Shown here piece by piece: positions 23,629-36,320 of a stretch of DNA of 64,000 nucleotides. The DNA lies in assembly GCA_007449985.2 (NCBI GenBank), contig VIIQ02000625.1, forward strand, positions 62,001 to 126,000, written 5' to 3'. The stretch comes from Desmodesmus armatus (lineage: Eukaryota; Chlorophyta; Chlorophyceae; Sphaeropleales; Scenedesmaceae). Under the pieces are notes generated by a model. It was not told where the DNA came from and ran no database searches. It saw only the letters and a list, made by a program, of their open reading frames with translations. Both the position numbers and the translations under genes were made by a program. Within the stretch, counting starts at the first letter, position 1. Every line of letters begins with the position of its first letter.

Positions 23629-24824
23629 CCGAAGCAGACGGATGCAGGCAGCAGCAGCAGCAGCAGTTTTGTCCACTGCTTGAGTGTGCAGCGTGCTTGG
23701 AAACACAAGGAAGAAAGGTAGAGAGATGATACATCCTCTTTGTATCCTGGATGTGCAGCGGATGCAGCTGCAGGTGGAGTATTGTGTTACGTTGCAGGTT
23801 GATGGTTGCAGGTTGGTTGTGAGAGTGAGTGTTTCACCGGACAGCAGGTGTGCGGGGCACAGCAGCTGGTGCAGAACCAGCAACATATATGCGGCCCTTG
23901 GGAGTTGTGTTGAGAGTGCGAATGTTTTGATGCATCGTGGCAGTGATGTTGTTAACTTTGATCATTACATCAGTGTTTGACGCATGATGTGGCGCTGGTA
24001 CTGCTGTGAGCAGGCAGTCAATGTGGTGGCAATGTGGTGGTGTGCATTTGTGCTGTCACCATGCTATGAAGCCAGTTGTGTGTAAGTGGAGCAGACGGCT
24101 GGGGGCTTGATTGGCATGGACTAGCGCGCCGCGCTATGACCTCAACACAGATTTGTGATCTGAGACAGGGGGACAAAGTGGCCCACGGGTGAAGCTCCCA
24201 TGTGATGCATGTATGCCTTCACCAAGGCTAGCACCCCTGGGTGTTGTGTCAATGGTATGGCACAGGCTGTAAAGAATGAGGCTCAAAGTAAAACATCAAC
24301 AAGAGTGGCATCTGTTACGGCCCTTATCATTGTGCTTATGCTGCCACCATCCACACCATCTCATGCTTGACCCTGCGACATGAGATGAGTTGGGCTCGTT
24401 GCCCTTCCGGTGGTCTGAGCTCATGAGCTGTACATGCTCTCTATAACCCAAGTGGTAGAATTCCTTTCATAGTGTTGCTGGAAGCATCTGCAATTAACAT
24501 GTACATGACCCCAAGTGTGTTGTGTCCCTCGCCCAAGGGTGGTGTGTTGCTGTGGTGTATCGATTCTGCCTATCCGTTTGCAGATGAAATCACCAAACTG
24601 AATACCAAAGCTGAAAGCACACAGTTCCACGTTGGGATCTCCGCTTGGACATATAACATGCTACAGCCACCTGCCAGCTGGCGACAAGAACCGACCAAAG
24701 TCTGTTGCCGCCAAGGTTTTCCTACACTGCTTTGAACATATTTGACTGACACATCTTTTAAAAAAACTGACTTGTTTCCATTTTGCGAGAGGACAAGCAC
24801 AGCAGTACCGTGCTCGACAGCAAA
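23629..24824. other. Intergenic, no gene seen
   Basis: This 1.2 kb lies between two plus-strand genes. A TGTAA at 24081-24085 is a candidate poly(A) signal for the upstream gene, about 450 bases past its stop. The open frame near 24472-24735 lacks splice support or recognisable features. Confidence 0.5.
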
Positions 24825-27800
24825 ATGAGCCAGCTCGTGCCCTCTTTCGTGACCTTCAATGTTGCGGGACAGCGCTTTACTACCACTAGGGAAACCCTCC
24901 TCAAGGAGCCCTCGTCTCGGCTGGCCTTGTCAGGGGGGTGCTGCCTTGCATAAAGGACGATGCAGGTGCTGTGTTCCTCGACCGAGACAGCAAGTACTTC
25001 CAGCTGATGCTGAACTACCTTCGGGATGGGTGGTGCAGCCTGCCAACAACAGCCAATGAGCGCAGGGAGCTGCTGCAAGAGGTTCGCTGGTTCCAGGTGT
25101 GTGCTGCTGCTGTCAGCAAAACTGGGCAAGCCGTGCATACCTTGAAGTAGTTTTATTGGCTTTTGTACTTCGCTTTACACAAGCTGTGCTCTCATACACA
25201 TGGCACTGCCTGCAGCGGGCCTGGTGGGAAGCAGCTTGCGCAATCGTTCTGCTCTTGGATGCCAAAGCTATCAACCCCAGCAAGCCACCTGTTAGTGCTG
25301 CAGCAGCTACAGTACTTGCACATTGTTGCACTTACATTCACATACATCATCTCATGAGGGGAGGTCTGCTAACGCCAGTGTCTGCTGCCATGCTGTCCCC
25401 CCCCCCCCCCCCCCCCGCTCCCCCCTGTACACCCCTCCTGCAGCTTTCCAGCATGGAGGCTTGGCTGAAGGCCCAGGAGGTTTCCATCAGCCTCAACGAA
25501 GCAGCATCCCTCCCCCGCCCTTCCTCAGCACCCCTGGACCCCTACGGCCCCCGCCCCAGCCTCTTCAGCGGCAGCATCTCTACACCAGGCTCACCAATCC
25601 TCGGGCAGCCCTACTCACTGACCACGGCAGTAGCAGGGGACGCAGGCTTCCTGGGGCCTCAGACAGCAGTGTCCCAGCACGCTGGCAGTACCGGACAGGG
25701 TCCCTTTAGGTCGAGCTTCCTGGCAGGTAAGTCTGGAGCTCTGGTCCCATGTCAGTGCATTGCAGTGATACAGTGGGATGGACTAGGTGTCACTGTGACA
25801 CGAGGGTTTGTGAACATCAGGCTAGGCTAGCAGCTGCCAGCTTCACATGCTGACATGCACAGCCAGTGCTGAACCGTCCTTGCAGTGCCTTAATGTCTGA
25901 GGGACTGCCAGCTTGTGTCACACTCTCTACCCACAGCGCGTGCTGACCCTTCCTCTTCCTGTTGGATGGCACAGGCCATGCTGCCAGCTTCATTGTAGCG
26001 TCGCTCTCTTACCATACAGCATGTGCTGACCCTCTCTCCTGCCGTCACCATGCCATTTGTTCCTTCAGGAGCCAACCAGGACCTGCTCGCTGCAGGGGCC
26101 CTCGCCAGCTGTGGCATCCTCAACAGCAGCAGCGCCCTCGCCAGCAGGTTCAGCACTGCCAGCATGCTAGCAGCACCCATGGCAGGCATGGGGTCAGGCC
26201 AGCTGGGACCTAAGGTCAGCATAATGGGCGCAGGGGCCCAGAGCCTGCCTACTGCTCTGCCAGAGGGTGGGGTGGGTGGGTACCTGGGAGTGGGAGCGTA
26301 CCCGGGTGGTGCATCGAGCCCTGTGCAAGGGCCTCAGTGCGGCAGCAGCCTGGCACGCATCCCTCTGCCACTGGTGAGTCATTGACTGCTCGACGATTGT
26401 GTGAGCAGTTGTGTGAGCAAACAGCAGTAACAGTGTGTTGATTACAGGTTCTGCAAGTGACATACTGAGAGACGCAGCCTGTCAAGCAACACCCAGACTA
26501 GCTGCACTGTCACAGCTTTACTGCTCCCATGGGTGTCTGTCATATGCGGCTGTGGCAGCACACTTCTCCAAACTTATGCACAAGCCTCACTGTGTCCAGT
26601 GAGTCACAGCCCTGACGCTGCTTTGCTTTTGCTGCCGCCCTTCCTGCAGCCCAATGACGGCTACAAGTGGACCAACAGGCTCCTGCAGACCAACCCCAAG
26701 ATGCAGGAGGTCATAAACACACTGCTGGAGCTGGCCTACCTGCCACCCCATGCAGGACTGCATGCAGGCAAGTGCGGCCCATGTCGGTGCTTACTAGGCA
26801 GTTTCTTTACCTGCCCGTCACTCCCTCACTGCTTCTAGCACTACAGTCAAAATTAGCGCACCAGCTCTCCTTGCCGCCCTCCTCATTCTCAGACCTTTTC
26901 ACCCCCAACCGTGTTCGTGATTTTTCAAATGACTCAATAATTTCCTCTGCCCTCCGTGCTGGCTGCAGGCAAGGTGGGCATCAGCTGCACCAGTGAGTGC
27001 AGCCATGATCTGGGCCTGTCTGGTAGGACCAGCAGCCTGCTGCTCAGTGCACAGCAGCAGCTGGAGGCAGCACGCTTGAGGAACCAGGTGGGTCTAGTCA
27101 CAGTGAACATCGCAGCGTAATATAGTGCTACAGCACCTGAGCAGCGTTGCCCCGCGGGGGGTCAAGCTCTTGTGACGTCCTCGTCAGCGCAACATCATAC
27201 AGGCTGCGCATGCTGGATGTTCAACATTGTGCTTGTCAGGCAGTCCGACTGGACAGTTGCACAGGAAGCAAGGGCTCTTGCCAAGAGGTTCTCAGTGATA
27301 TGCTGCTGTGAACCTAGCATGCCATTCAAGCATGCACTTGCCTTGGACATAGACCAGTGCCCCAGCCGCCAGCGCAGAAGCCGAAGCCTGAAGCGCTGCG
27401 TCTGTGCCTTGTGCTACGTTTGCCCTGCAGGTGATCCGTGTGAGCAGCAACATGGGCTGGAGCTTTGAGCTGGCCATCAGGGCCGCATCTGATGTTGCAC
27501 TGCATGACAAGTACAACATGGCGGGGTTCCTGCAGGTAGGCCCACACTGCTGCTGTGGCAGCTGGTAGCTTGGTGCTGGCTGAGTCGCCCAATCGCATAC
27601 CCCAACAGCCAGGGCCGCCACGAGAAGCCACACTTCACCAAGACAGCTTGAGAGCCATTTCTGGGGCACACCACATGCTGCAGAAGCAAAGAGTAAGTCC
27701 CGTGCAACACCAGGACGGCCGGCATAAGCAAACGAACTCCACCGGGTGCCTATTGGTACTGGTGCGACTCAAACCATTGAGAGGTTAATTGACCCGATGT

Positions 27801-27957
27801 GGATGTGTTGATGTGCCTGCAGGACAACTGGTTCATGGTGACGGCTGTGCTGAAGGAGCAGTACGGCATCACAATGGAAGAGGACCTCAGCGCACGACCC
27901 AGCTGCCTGGCGTGCAGGAGGCACAACATCACCCTGCACCTGCAGAAGATCTACTGA
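24825..27957 (+). CDS. BTB/POZ (T1/KCTD-type) domain protein
   Basis: The N-terminal BTB/T1 domain normally mediates oligomerisation, often as a Cullin-3 adaptor. Exons: 24825-25096, 25444-25726, 26069-26373, 26650-26767, 26969-27087, 27431-27535 and 27823-27957 (TGA), about 445 residues. Family marks are VTFNVAGQRFTTTRETLLKE and FLDRDSKYFQLMLNYLRDG. The middle is Ser/Pro/Gly-rich and probably disordered. The C-terminal part (GWSFELAIRAASDVALHDKY, then LKEQYGITMEEDL) looks folded but is unrecognised. Exon 1 is one base short: the frame breaks in a G6 run at 24933-24938, and one more G restores both the domain and the phase to exon 2. The intron after 26767 has a GC donor. A TGTAA at 28362 may end the transcript. 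Confidence 0.8.
26768..26968 (+). other. GC-AG intron in BTB gene
   Basis: The donor reads CAG then GCAAGT, the consensus for GC-AG introns, and the acceptor is CTGCAG at 26968. Reading phase 1 is kept across the junction (HAG then KVGIS). Confidence 0.7.
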
Positions 27958-28837
27958 GCCTATGCCAAAGTCAGAAAACCAAACACAAGAGCTTGGAGTC
28001 CAAGGAGCAGGTGGTGCTGCTGCAGCTGGCTGGCAGAGTGTGAAGTGTGTTCAACACATGTGTGTGAAGTGTATTGTGTGCGCCAGCAGGAGTTGAAGTT
28101 GCAACACCTCTCCTTCCACTGGAACGGATGGTGGCTGGTGTTGGTGTGGTGTGATAGTGTTGTACAGCTGTTGTTCATGAGCCTGTATATGTGCGGTGGT
28201 GTATGACTGTCTGTATGCTGTGCTTGGCCCTACTTTGGCCTAGGAACACATGGCCTCAGAGGACCTTGCAGACACGGCCGTGTCGACAAGTGCTGCACTT
28301 GAGTCGACAGCAGCAGGAGAGTGTGTGTGTTGATGACAGGCAGAGTGGGCCTGGTCTCAGGTGTAACAAAGCGACCTGTCCATGCACAGCACCCCACCCA
28401 AATTGTGACAATGCACAAGCAGGCTCCTAGCTATGAGTTACACTCTCTCTGTACATAACACACCTTCGGGCACCATAGCCCTCTGTACAATATGCACACA
28501 GCAGCAGGCTGAGATGGACACCTACACGATGTGCAGGGCCTGCATCCACCTACTCTCACACACACAGAGAGGGAACAGCAGCTGTGCGGTGCTGCTGAAC
28601 AGCCTCCCTACCACTCAGTACAGCTCCCGTACCAGCACTGCCTGGACACCGGCCACATTCGGCGCACTGCTGAATCACGGCACTGCAGATTTGGCCTAGA
28701 ACATGGCGCATACACAATTGTAACAACTCACAACCGGATGCAGTCAGGTCACTGCCGAGTGGCAAGCTGCTGCTGCTAGCCCTGACCATAGCAGCTGCAA
28801 ACCTACACCCGCACACGCAGAGCACCACTGCCCGCCC
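27958..28837. other. Convergent intergenic, 3' ends of BTB and HisC genes
   Basis: No gene is seen in these 880 bases. TGTAA motifs occur at 28362 (plus) and, on the minus strand, near 28438-28442. The two 3' UTRs may therefore nearly meet or overlap. Confidence 0.45.
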
Positions 28838-31607
28838 TTACAAGGCGTTGATAGCTGCCATCAGGCGGTCCGTCTGCTCTGGCTTGCCCACACTGATGCG
28901 GATGTAGCCTGACAGCTCCTTCTTAGCGTAGTGCCGCACCATGATGCCTTCCTGCGCTAGGGCATCCTTCACCGCCTTGGCATCACGCCCCTGTGGCAGC
29001 AACACAAACGCACAGCACACAAATTCAGAATGTCACAACTTTGCATGGGTGATGCATTGGCTAGATGCACTCTCTGTGTCTACAAACTGCATGCCAAGGG
29101 AGTACGGTGCCCACAACCCCGCATGTCGCCTTGCGCCTTCCTGGTTACCAGCAGCCACGTTCCAGCACAGCTGCTGGCAATCAGGCATGCCTCACATGTG
29201 TATCTGTATCCTTCACATGCCACAACAGCTGCCTCAAATAGCACCCTGGACAGTACAGTCGTGCAGACAAGCATGCCCCAAAGGGCCCCATCAAGCTGCT
29301 TGCTCACCTCCAACACCTTGCACAGGATGAAGTTTGCCTGTGAAGGGTAGGGCTCCAGCCATGACACCTGCTTCAGCTGCTCGAACAGGCGCTCCCGCTC
29401 GCTCAGCAGCGCGTCACGCACGCGCTCGATGTAGGGCAGATTTGTCAGCGCTGCACACGCAGCAACCTGCAGGAAGCACCGCAAACAAACACCGGCATGC
29501 GTCATGGGGGCTCTGCATCAACCACAACCTCACCTCGTCTGGTGTCAGGACTTTGCGACCTCTACCCCCCGGCATGCTTCATCCCCACCACACACACAAA
29601 CTTCACACCAGCAGCCTGACCAGCACAGGTAGCCGCCTGCAGTACATGCAGGCACCACCAAAGCCACCCTCCCGCAAATCCTGCATCAGCACATGCTGCA
29701 TGCAAGCCACAGACCCCACAGTATGCAGAGCCGCGCACCTCTGCTGCAACGGACACATTGTACGGCTGCTTGGCCCGCCAGAGGTACTCAATCATGCCCA
29801 GAGGAAAGGCGCCGTAGCCCACGCGCATGCCTGCCAGCGCAGCACACTTGCTGAAGGTGCGCAGCACCACCAGGTTGTTGTACTGCTGCACATACTTGAT
29901 GCGGCTGGGCACGTCTGTGCAGAACTCGATGTATGCCTCGTCCAGCACTACCAGCACAGGCAGTGCCAGGACCTCCTGCAGGTCCTCTTCACTGATGGTT
30001 GAGCCGTCAGGGTTGTTTGGCGAAGTGAGGAACACGATCTTGGGTTTCTGCTCCGCCACGACACGCCTGCAGAGCAGCAGACATGGACGGCTGCAGGTCA
30101 GCAAGACGCTGCTGGATACCTCGAGTATCACATAAGGAGGGGGGCGTTGGCTAGACGCGCACTGTGCAACACGTACACTTCTGGGCTTCTCTGGAAGGTG
30201 AGCCCTGCAGCACTTGTCCCAGGTGAGCAAACACCAGACACGGCTATGCCTTGCCAGTTTTGCTGCTGCTGGTGCCGACGTGTGCAGCTGGTGCCTTGGA
30301 GACAACTGCCAGCAGCAGGAAGCCGCAATAACAATGCGCAGTAGCAGGTGGCTTGGTCCTCCAACACTGGCCAAGCCGCCACATCGAGCAGCAGGCAATG
30401 TCTCGCCTAGCTACAGAGCCCACAGAACTCACTTAATGCCCTCCACATCTGTCTTGAAGCCAGGCAGGCGCGGCACAGTGATCACGCGCGCATCGTTGAC
30501 GTCAGCGTCAAATGCATACATGGTGAATGTTGGCGGGCAGTCCACGATAGCATCTCCTGGGTCCAGCACGCAGCGCATGAGCAGGTCTATCAACTCATCA
30601 GCACCGCAGCCCACCTGCAGGACAGCATGGTTGGGTTCAAGCGACGCGAGCAGGCTGGTGAGGTGCGCAGGTAGTTCATAGGTGAGGGTGCAGCCTTTGA
30701 CAGTGAGCCAGTGATTGCCGGCGCTCACGCATCATGTCATTGTGTCCACACTGACGTTACTGCGCAACTGCTCTTGTACAGGCAGAGTCCAGGTGTGCAG
30801 CTGTCAGCGCAGCTGCAGGATTGCCTGGGTGCCGCATACTATCCAGCATGACATTGGCCGCTGTAGATACAAGCAACTCCTTCAAGCTGTTGCTGGTACC
30901 AGCCTGTGCTAACAGTGCTGTTGGTGAGTGTGCAGCATTTGACAGCGCCTGGACCGCCTGCCACGTCATTGACATGTGAGAGGCTGCTGCTTTAATGAAT
31001 GCAATGCTGATGTTGAGATGTACACACAGTCAAAACAACAGTTGCTGCTGCAGGGCATCGACAATCCTCGTGCCACCCATCATGGCATGTGGCTGGCACA
31101 TTCTGCAATGCATGTGTGTGGCAGGTGCCAGGCTGGCAATGCTGCATACTGCAAGATGGCTGCGCTGCTCACCAGCAGGTGCTCCATTGGGATGTCATTC
31201 CATTCTGCCAGCGCTGCACGCAGCCTGCGTGTTTCTGGGTCTGGGTAGATGTGTGGGAACGGCATGCTGGCCAGCGCCTCCAGCACCTCTGGTGGCGGGC
31301 CGTATGGGTTTTCATTGGCATCCAGCTTTACTATATCCTGGGGATCCCTGCCATAGCGTGCTGACAACACATCAAAGGGCTCGATCGGCGTGTAGGCTGC
31401 CAGCTTCAAAAGGTGTGGCCGCAGGAACTGTGTGGGGCTAGGCTGTTGCTGAGGGGGTGCTGCAGCCACCTGCTCTGCAGCTGCCTGCATGACCGTGGTT
31501 GATGATCTAGCCTTGTGAGTGCGTGTGGGGGTGAATGAGCGGGTGCTGGTGGAAGCAGGGCCCTGGCAGCAGCCAAGGTGGGACGACTGCTGCAGGCCCA
31601 GCATCAT
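28838..31607 (-). CDS. hisC: Histidinol-phosphate aminotransferase, plastid
   Basis: PLP enzyme of histidine synthesis converting imidazole-acetol phosphate and glutamate to histidinol phosphate and 2-oxoglutarate. Exons: 31607-31173, 30614-30433, 30066-29739, 29466-29308 and 28990-28838 (TAA), in phase, 418 residues, the plant length. The first ~45 residues are Ser/Thr/Arg/Gln-rich and suit a plastid transit peptide. Family motifs follow in order: [57 protein letters not shown], the PLP-lysine block [17 protein letters not shown], and the C-terminal [11 protein letters not shown]. All expected catalytic positions are present. Splice sites are canonical and introns lack exon-edge copies. It diverges from the gene at 32182 across 574 bases. 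Confidence 0.95.
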
Positions 31608-32181
31608 TGCTGTTGCTGCCTGATGGAGTCACAAGTCAGCACTCTCTGCAAACGTCGTTTTAGTAGCACGATCACAGGTCGACGAGGCCGCGAAGCAAGG
31701 TTGGCAACTAAACTGAACCGCAATGACAGATGGCCTTCAATGCACCTGAATACATTTTATGAATTTCAAAACGGCAAAAAAACGTCGGATATACCTGGCG
31801 TTGGCTCCTGTATCAACTCACAGCCAGCTCGGACTGCCAACTTTCTTGTTCCAGTCTTGCGCACAGCTAATCTCCTGGATAAGTGGCATACGCCAGTCGT
31901 ATTACTTGAGAGTGTCGTAGTATACGCGGTGAGTGCCAGGAGTGTCCAGCGGGGCACAGCCCTCTGCTTACTGCTCACTGCTGTTTCCAATGTGCCAGCA
32001 GTCCCTGCCCCAGTGCATTCTGGGGGTTCGCACCTGGGGCATCACAGACACTGGTACCCTTCAGCACCAAGCCTCAATCAAGCAAGGACCTGCTCCCTCA
32101 ACCAACACTGTGCCTGCACACCGTCCATGCTGGACCCACGCAGGCTGTTGGCTTTGACCAGTCTTTGAGGGGCATGACAAC
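31608..32181. promoter_or_regulatory. Divergent promoter region, HisC and tail-anchored gene
   Basis: The 574 bases separate two start codons on opposite strands. No clear TATA box or palindromic site stands out. Confidence 0.4.
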
Positions 32182-35100
32182 ATGTCCAGCCCCAGGGAAA
32201 GCACAACCAGCCCAATAATGCATCAGCGGATCTCCTCCCTGGCCAAAGGGGCCAGCTCGGCCCCGCCGTCTCCAGGGCAGCCTTTAAAGCCAGACCGGTC
32301 AGCAGACTTTGCAGCGGTGCGCAACCTTGCTGAGAGCTATGGGGTAGACCTGCTGCCCCTGGAGATGGGTTTCACCCCGCTGAAGACACAGGCAAAGCCG
32401 GCAGACAAGGCAGCGCAGCGCATCAGCACAGCAGACAGCGCCACAGACCTGCCCAACACACCAGAGGTTGGCGACTCTGCAGCAGCTGCAGCATCCAACA
32501 GGGGGCTTGCGCAGGCATACTCAGATGGCAGCGCAGCAGGTGCTGCAGCACGCGCGCTGTCCCCGCGCCCACGCGCAGTGTCTCCCCGCAAGGCTAGCGC
32601 AGCCCCAGCGCCCGGTGGTGCGCAGGACGCAGCGCGCCAGGCAGCACCAGCAGGGCCAGCACTCGGCTGCTTCCCCATCGAAGTGGATGGCAGCGAAGTC
32701 AACACAGACTCACCTTACGGAGAGGCAGACCTGCTGGATGGCGCGGGCGAGGGCTCCATCTTGTACCTCGACGAGGAGCAGCTGCCAGTTGAGGAGCGTG
32801 TGGCACTGCTGGAGGTGCGTCCTGCACCTGCAGCCCGTAGCTTGACTTGCGCAGAACCTGTCAGCGTGCCATGCGTGCGCCTCGCAACCCTTTGGCCAGA
32901 CTGCTGCAGGCCTCCCGAATCATGCAAGCGCACGCAGCCCTTGTGCTGGCCCAGCTGCTGCATGGAGCCTCTGCTGGTGTCCTGCAGCAACAACAGCCTT
33001 GCTGGAGCCAGCCCTGTGCTGACTACACTCTTGACACTGTGTCATGTGCTGACTGCTGTGGATCGTCAGGACTAACGCTTGCTCACCTTCTGGCATCCCC
33101 CTGTGGGCAGTACTTCCTGCAGGTCCATAACTTGCCAACTTGTTGCTGCTGCTTGTTGCTGCTCCTGCAGGAGGAGCGTGACATCCTGGTTGATAAGCTG
33201 CTGTGCACCACAGAGGCACTGCATGCCAGCGAGGCACGCAACAGGCAGAGCGAGGCTTCACAGGGCCAGGTGCGAGCTATCGCCCAAAGCGCGCTGCAGC
33301 CTTGAGCTCATCAACTATATGGACGACACATCTGTCAACACATGGCTGGGCGCGGCCAAAAACTTCGCAATGCAGTTTGAAGGGCCAGTTGCTGCAAGTC
33401 AGCACACGCCACCTCAAATTTACTGTTGCCTCACTGTTGCTCGCTGGTTTCCTGCGGTTGCTGCCATGGTGGAAGCTTGTGCGCAACCAAGCGCAGCTGC
33501 ACTGTGCATCGTTTCATACGCCGTGTCTGGCATTGTTAAGGGATGAAAATGAGGTGCAAACTTTGTGCGCATGCCTGCACGCTTGTTGTCCTGCAGGTGC
33601 ATGCTCTGCTCGAGCAGCTGCAGGAGCTGCTGCGCCGTGCTGAGGTGGAGAGGGACAGGGCCAAGCTGCAGCTCAAGCGGCACCGGGTGAGTTCCCACAA
33701 TACCCCTGCACATGCCCGACGTGTGCTGGTGTGTGCAACCTGCATGGTTACTCTTGAAACTTTGCAAGCGGGAGAACTGGAGTTGCCTGTGTGCACCTGG
33801 CATGTGTGCCTGCACCTATGCGCAACGCACATGTCCTGCGGGTGTCGGCTGAGTTGGCTTATGCTGCCCTGTATGTCATTGTTGGCCTCTGTCTGTGCAA
33901 CAGGCGTCCAACAGCCAGTTCCTGTTCCCTGCGCTCCCTGCGCTGGGCGCAATTGCGGCATCACCGGACGCCTTTGCCATCGGGCCCCTTGGCCTCACAG
34001 CCAGTGCAGGCGGGGAGGGTTCAGAGGGTGCGCTGACGGCGCGCCCACGCATCAAGAAGTACAAAGTCAGCGTGGGTGGAGCACCGCCAACAGCTGACAA
34101 CAGTTGCGCCAGCACAGTCGGCGCTGCCAGCCGGGACCTCTTTGCTGCGGCTAGTGCTGCTGCTACCAGTGAGAGCACTGGCGACACGGTTGCAGCTGTT
34201 GCTGGCGAGGGGTCTGGCAGCGCAGATGGTGCCAGCACTGCAGCTTCAGCTGCACAGGGCCAGGTCTCCATGTGTAGCGTGCAGGCACAGCAGAAGCTTT
34301 CAGAGTCATCAGTTGCAGGGCTGGGGACTTGGGGCTCCAGGCGCGGCAGCCGTGACAGCAGCTGCGACAGCAATGATGCTGTCTCTCCCGGTCCTGGTTG
34401 CACCCCAGAGGCCGTCGTCACTCTCACTCCCAGCACTGATGATGCGCGCCCTCCTGTCTCCAGGTAAGCACGGCTTGTGCCTCTGCATGTGAGCACTAGT
34501 CACATAAGCGTAAGTGTGACATGTGCCAGGCCCACAAGGCAGTTCGCCTGAGAACAGTATGTCTGGAAGGCCTAGTTGCCCAGTTTCCTTTTTGCCCTGT
34601 GGCACAGCTTCCTGTGACTGCAACCCCAGCTGCTGAGGGCTGTACTCGTGCTGCATGTGTTTTGCTGCCGCGCAGTGTGGTGCGTGGCTTTGAGGCCCTG
34701 CTCAACCGCCAGCGTGCTCCATGGGGCTCATCAGGGGGCCCAGGGTCCACCGGTGGCCGCAGCGGCAGGGAGGTCCTCTCTGCGAGGTCCTCGGCCAGCG
34801 GCAGCGGCAGCCGCAGCGCAAGCCCCAGGGCCAGCAGAGGCATTGAGCTGCTTGCTGCTGCCGCTGGGCAGGCAGAGGCAGAGGCCCTCACAGCTGCGCA
34901 AGATGACAGTCCTGCAGGAGCTGCAGGCCAGCACACGCCAGCGGCAGCGGACATCCCAGCAAAGCACTCTCCTGAGGCTGCCGCAGAGGGGCCAGAGATT
35001 GCGTGCAAGGATACTGACGGTGGTGCAGAGCAGGGCGGGCTCTCAGCACAGTCCAGCGAGATGTTCAGGAAGACGTATGTGGATGCAGCAGTGGCCGGTG

Positions 35101-36320
35101 CAGAGGCAGAGCGCAGCAGGCGGTCCGTGGCTGGGTCTATTCGGGCACCCGCATCCACGCGCACAGCAGGCCCTAGCAGCCCCAGCAGCAGCGCCGCCAC
35201 CACGCCCACGGCCGCAGCCTTGTACAACGCTGTGCCTGTGGGCTCCTACATGCTCGACAGCAGCTGCTTCAGTGAGGAAGAAGAGGCCATGTCAGGAGGC
35301 GGGGCGCTGCAGGCTGCAGGCAGAACAAGTACAGCAGGGCCCCATGAGGTTTACGACCCCTCCCGATTCACCCCAGTGCGCCCAGTGGACAGAGTGTTTG
35401 TGTCAACAACTGACGGAGGCAGCCCCGCAGCGCCTGCACTGGCAGAGGTGCTGCCAGGGGTGAAGCGCGGCCGCACCACCTCACCCGCTGCCTCGCCAAC
35501 GGCCCAGCAGCAGCACCACGGGCTCACCAGCCGCAGCTCGCCTGGCAGCGCGTTTGGCAGCATGATTAGCTGCGACGCCGACAGCCCTGGGGGCAGTGTG
35601 ACGCAAAGCCCTGCACCCAACATGAGTTCCCCCGGGGCCGGCACAAGCCCAGCGGCCAGCAGCCACAGCAACGGCGGCAGCAGCAGGGGCAAGGCGCGTT
35701 CCGCCAGCCGCTTGGGCATGGCCTCCAGCCCAGTCACGGCCCTGCCAGCTCAACAACAGTCCTCAACGGGCTACAAGCAGCAGCAGGGGCACAAGGGCGG
35801 CAAGGCACAGGGCCAGCAGCATGGGAGCGGGTCTGCTACATCCAAAAACAGCAGTTGCAGCAGCGCAGGCGGCGGCGGTGGTGGTGGTGGTGGCAGCAGT
35901 AGCAGCAAGAAGCACAGCCCCCGGCAGTCTGTGGAGGCCACTGCAGATGCTAATCTGGCAGTGGCTGCTAGTGATGGCGGCAGCAAGTCTGCGAAGGCTG
36001 CTTCCAGTGCTTCCGTGCGCAGCAAGCAGGGAGGCAAGCACGCGGCTGCACTTGCAAGCGGCCAGAAGCTCCCCGCTGCACGCACAGGGACCACCGCCAG
36101 CAGCACCCCTGGTGCCCATGCCCAGGCTGGCAGCCGTGTTCCGGTGTTGCTCGTGCTGGCAGCGGCACTCATTCTGAGCGCCCTGGCTGTGGTGCTTGTG
36201 TGGCTGCGCAGCCAAGCCCGGCTTGCCGCCATGCAGGCGCAGGTGCAGCAGCTGCAGAGGCAGCTCAGTGAGGCCTCTGCTGAGTGCCCTTCTGGCCTCG
36301 ACGCTCACAGTGAGCTGTGA
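32182..36320 (+). CDS. Low-complexity coiled-coil protein with C-terminal anchor
   Basis: Exons 32182-32814, 33171-33269, 33597-33686, 33904-34463 and 34676-36320 (TGA) join in phase to 1008 residues. Most of the protein is Ser/Ala/Gly/Pro-rich and probably disordered. A short heptad-like stretch spans the ends of exon 1, exon 2 and exon 3 (ILYLDEEQLPVEERVALLE, then EERDILVDKLL, then LLEQLQELLRRAEVERDRAK). Near residues 948-971 is one hydrophobic helix, VPVLLVLAAALILSALAVVL, followed by a 37-residue tail with another coiled coil (AAMQAQVQQLQRQLSEA). This topology suits a tail-anchored membrane protein with a large cytosolic disordered part. No family is recognised. The stop overlaps a possible downstream ATG (TGATG). 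Confidence 0.72.

Noticed and set aside
33301..33420. YMDD in a plus frame, as in reverse transcriptases
   Set aside because: It lies in an intron between two phased exons, and the residues around it do not match reverse transcriptase. There are no other retroelement parts.
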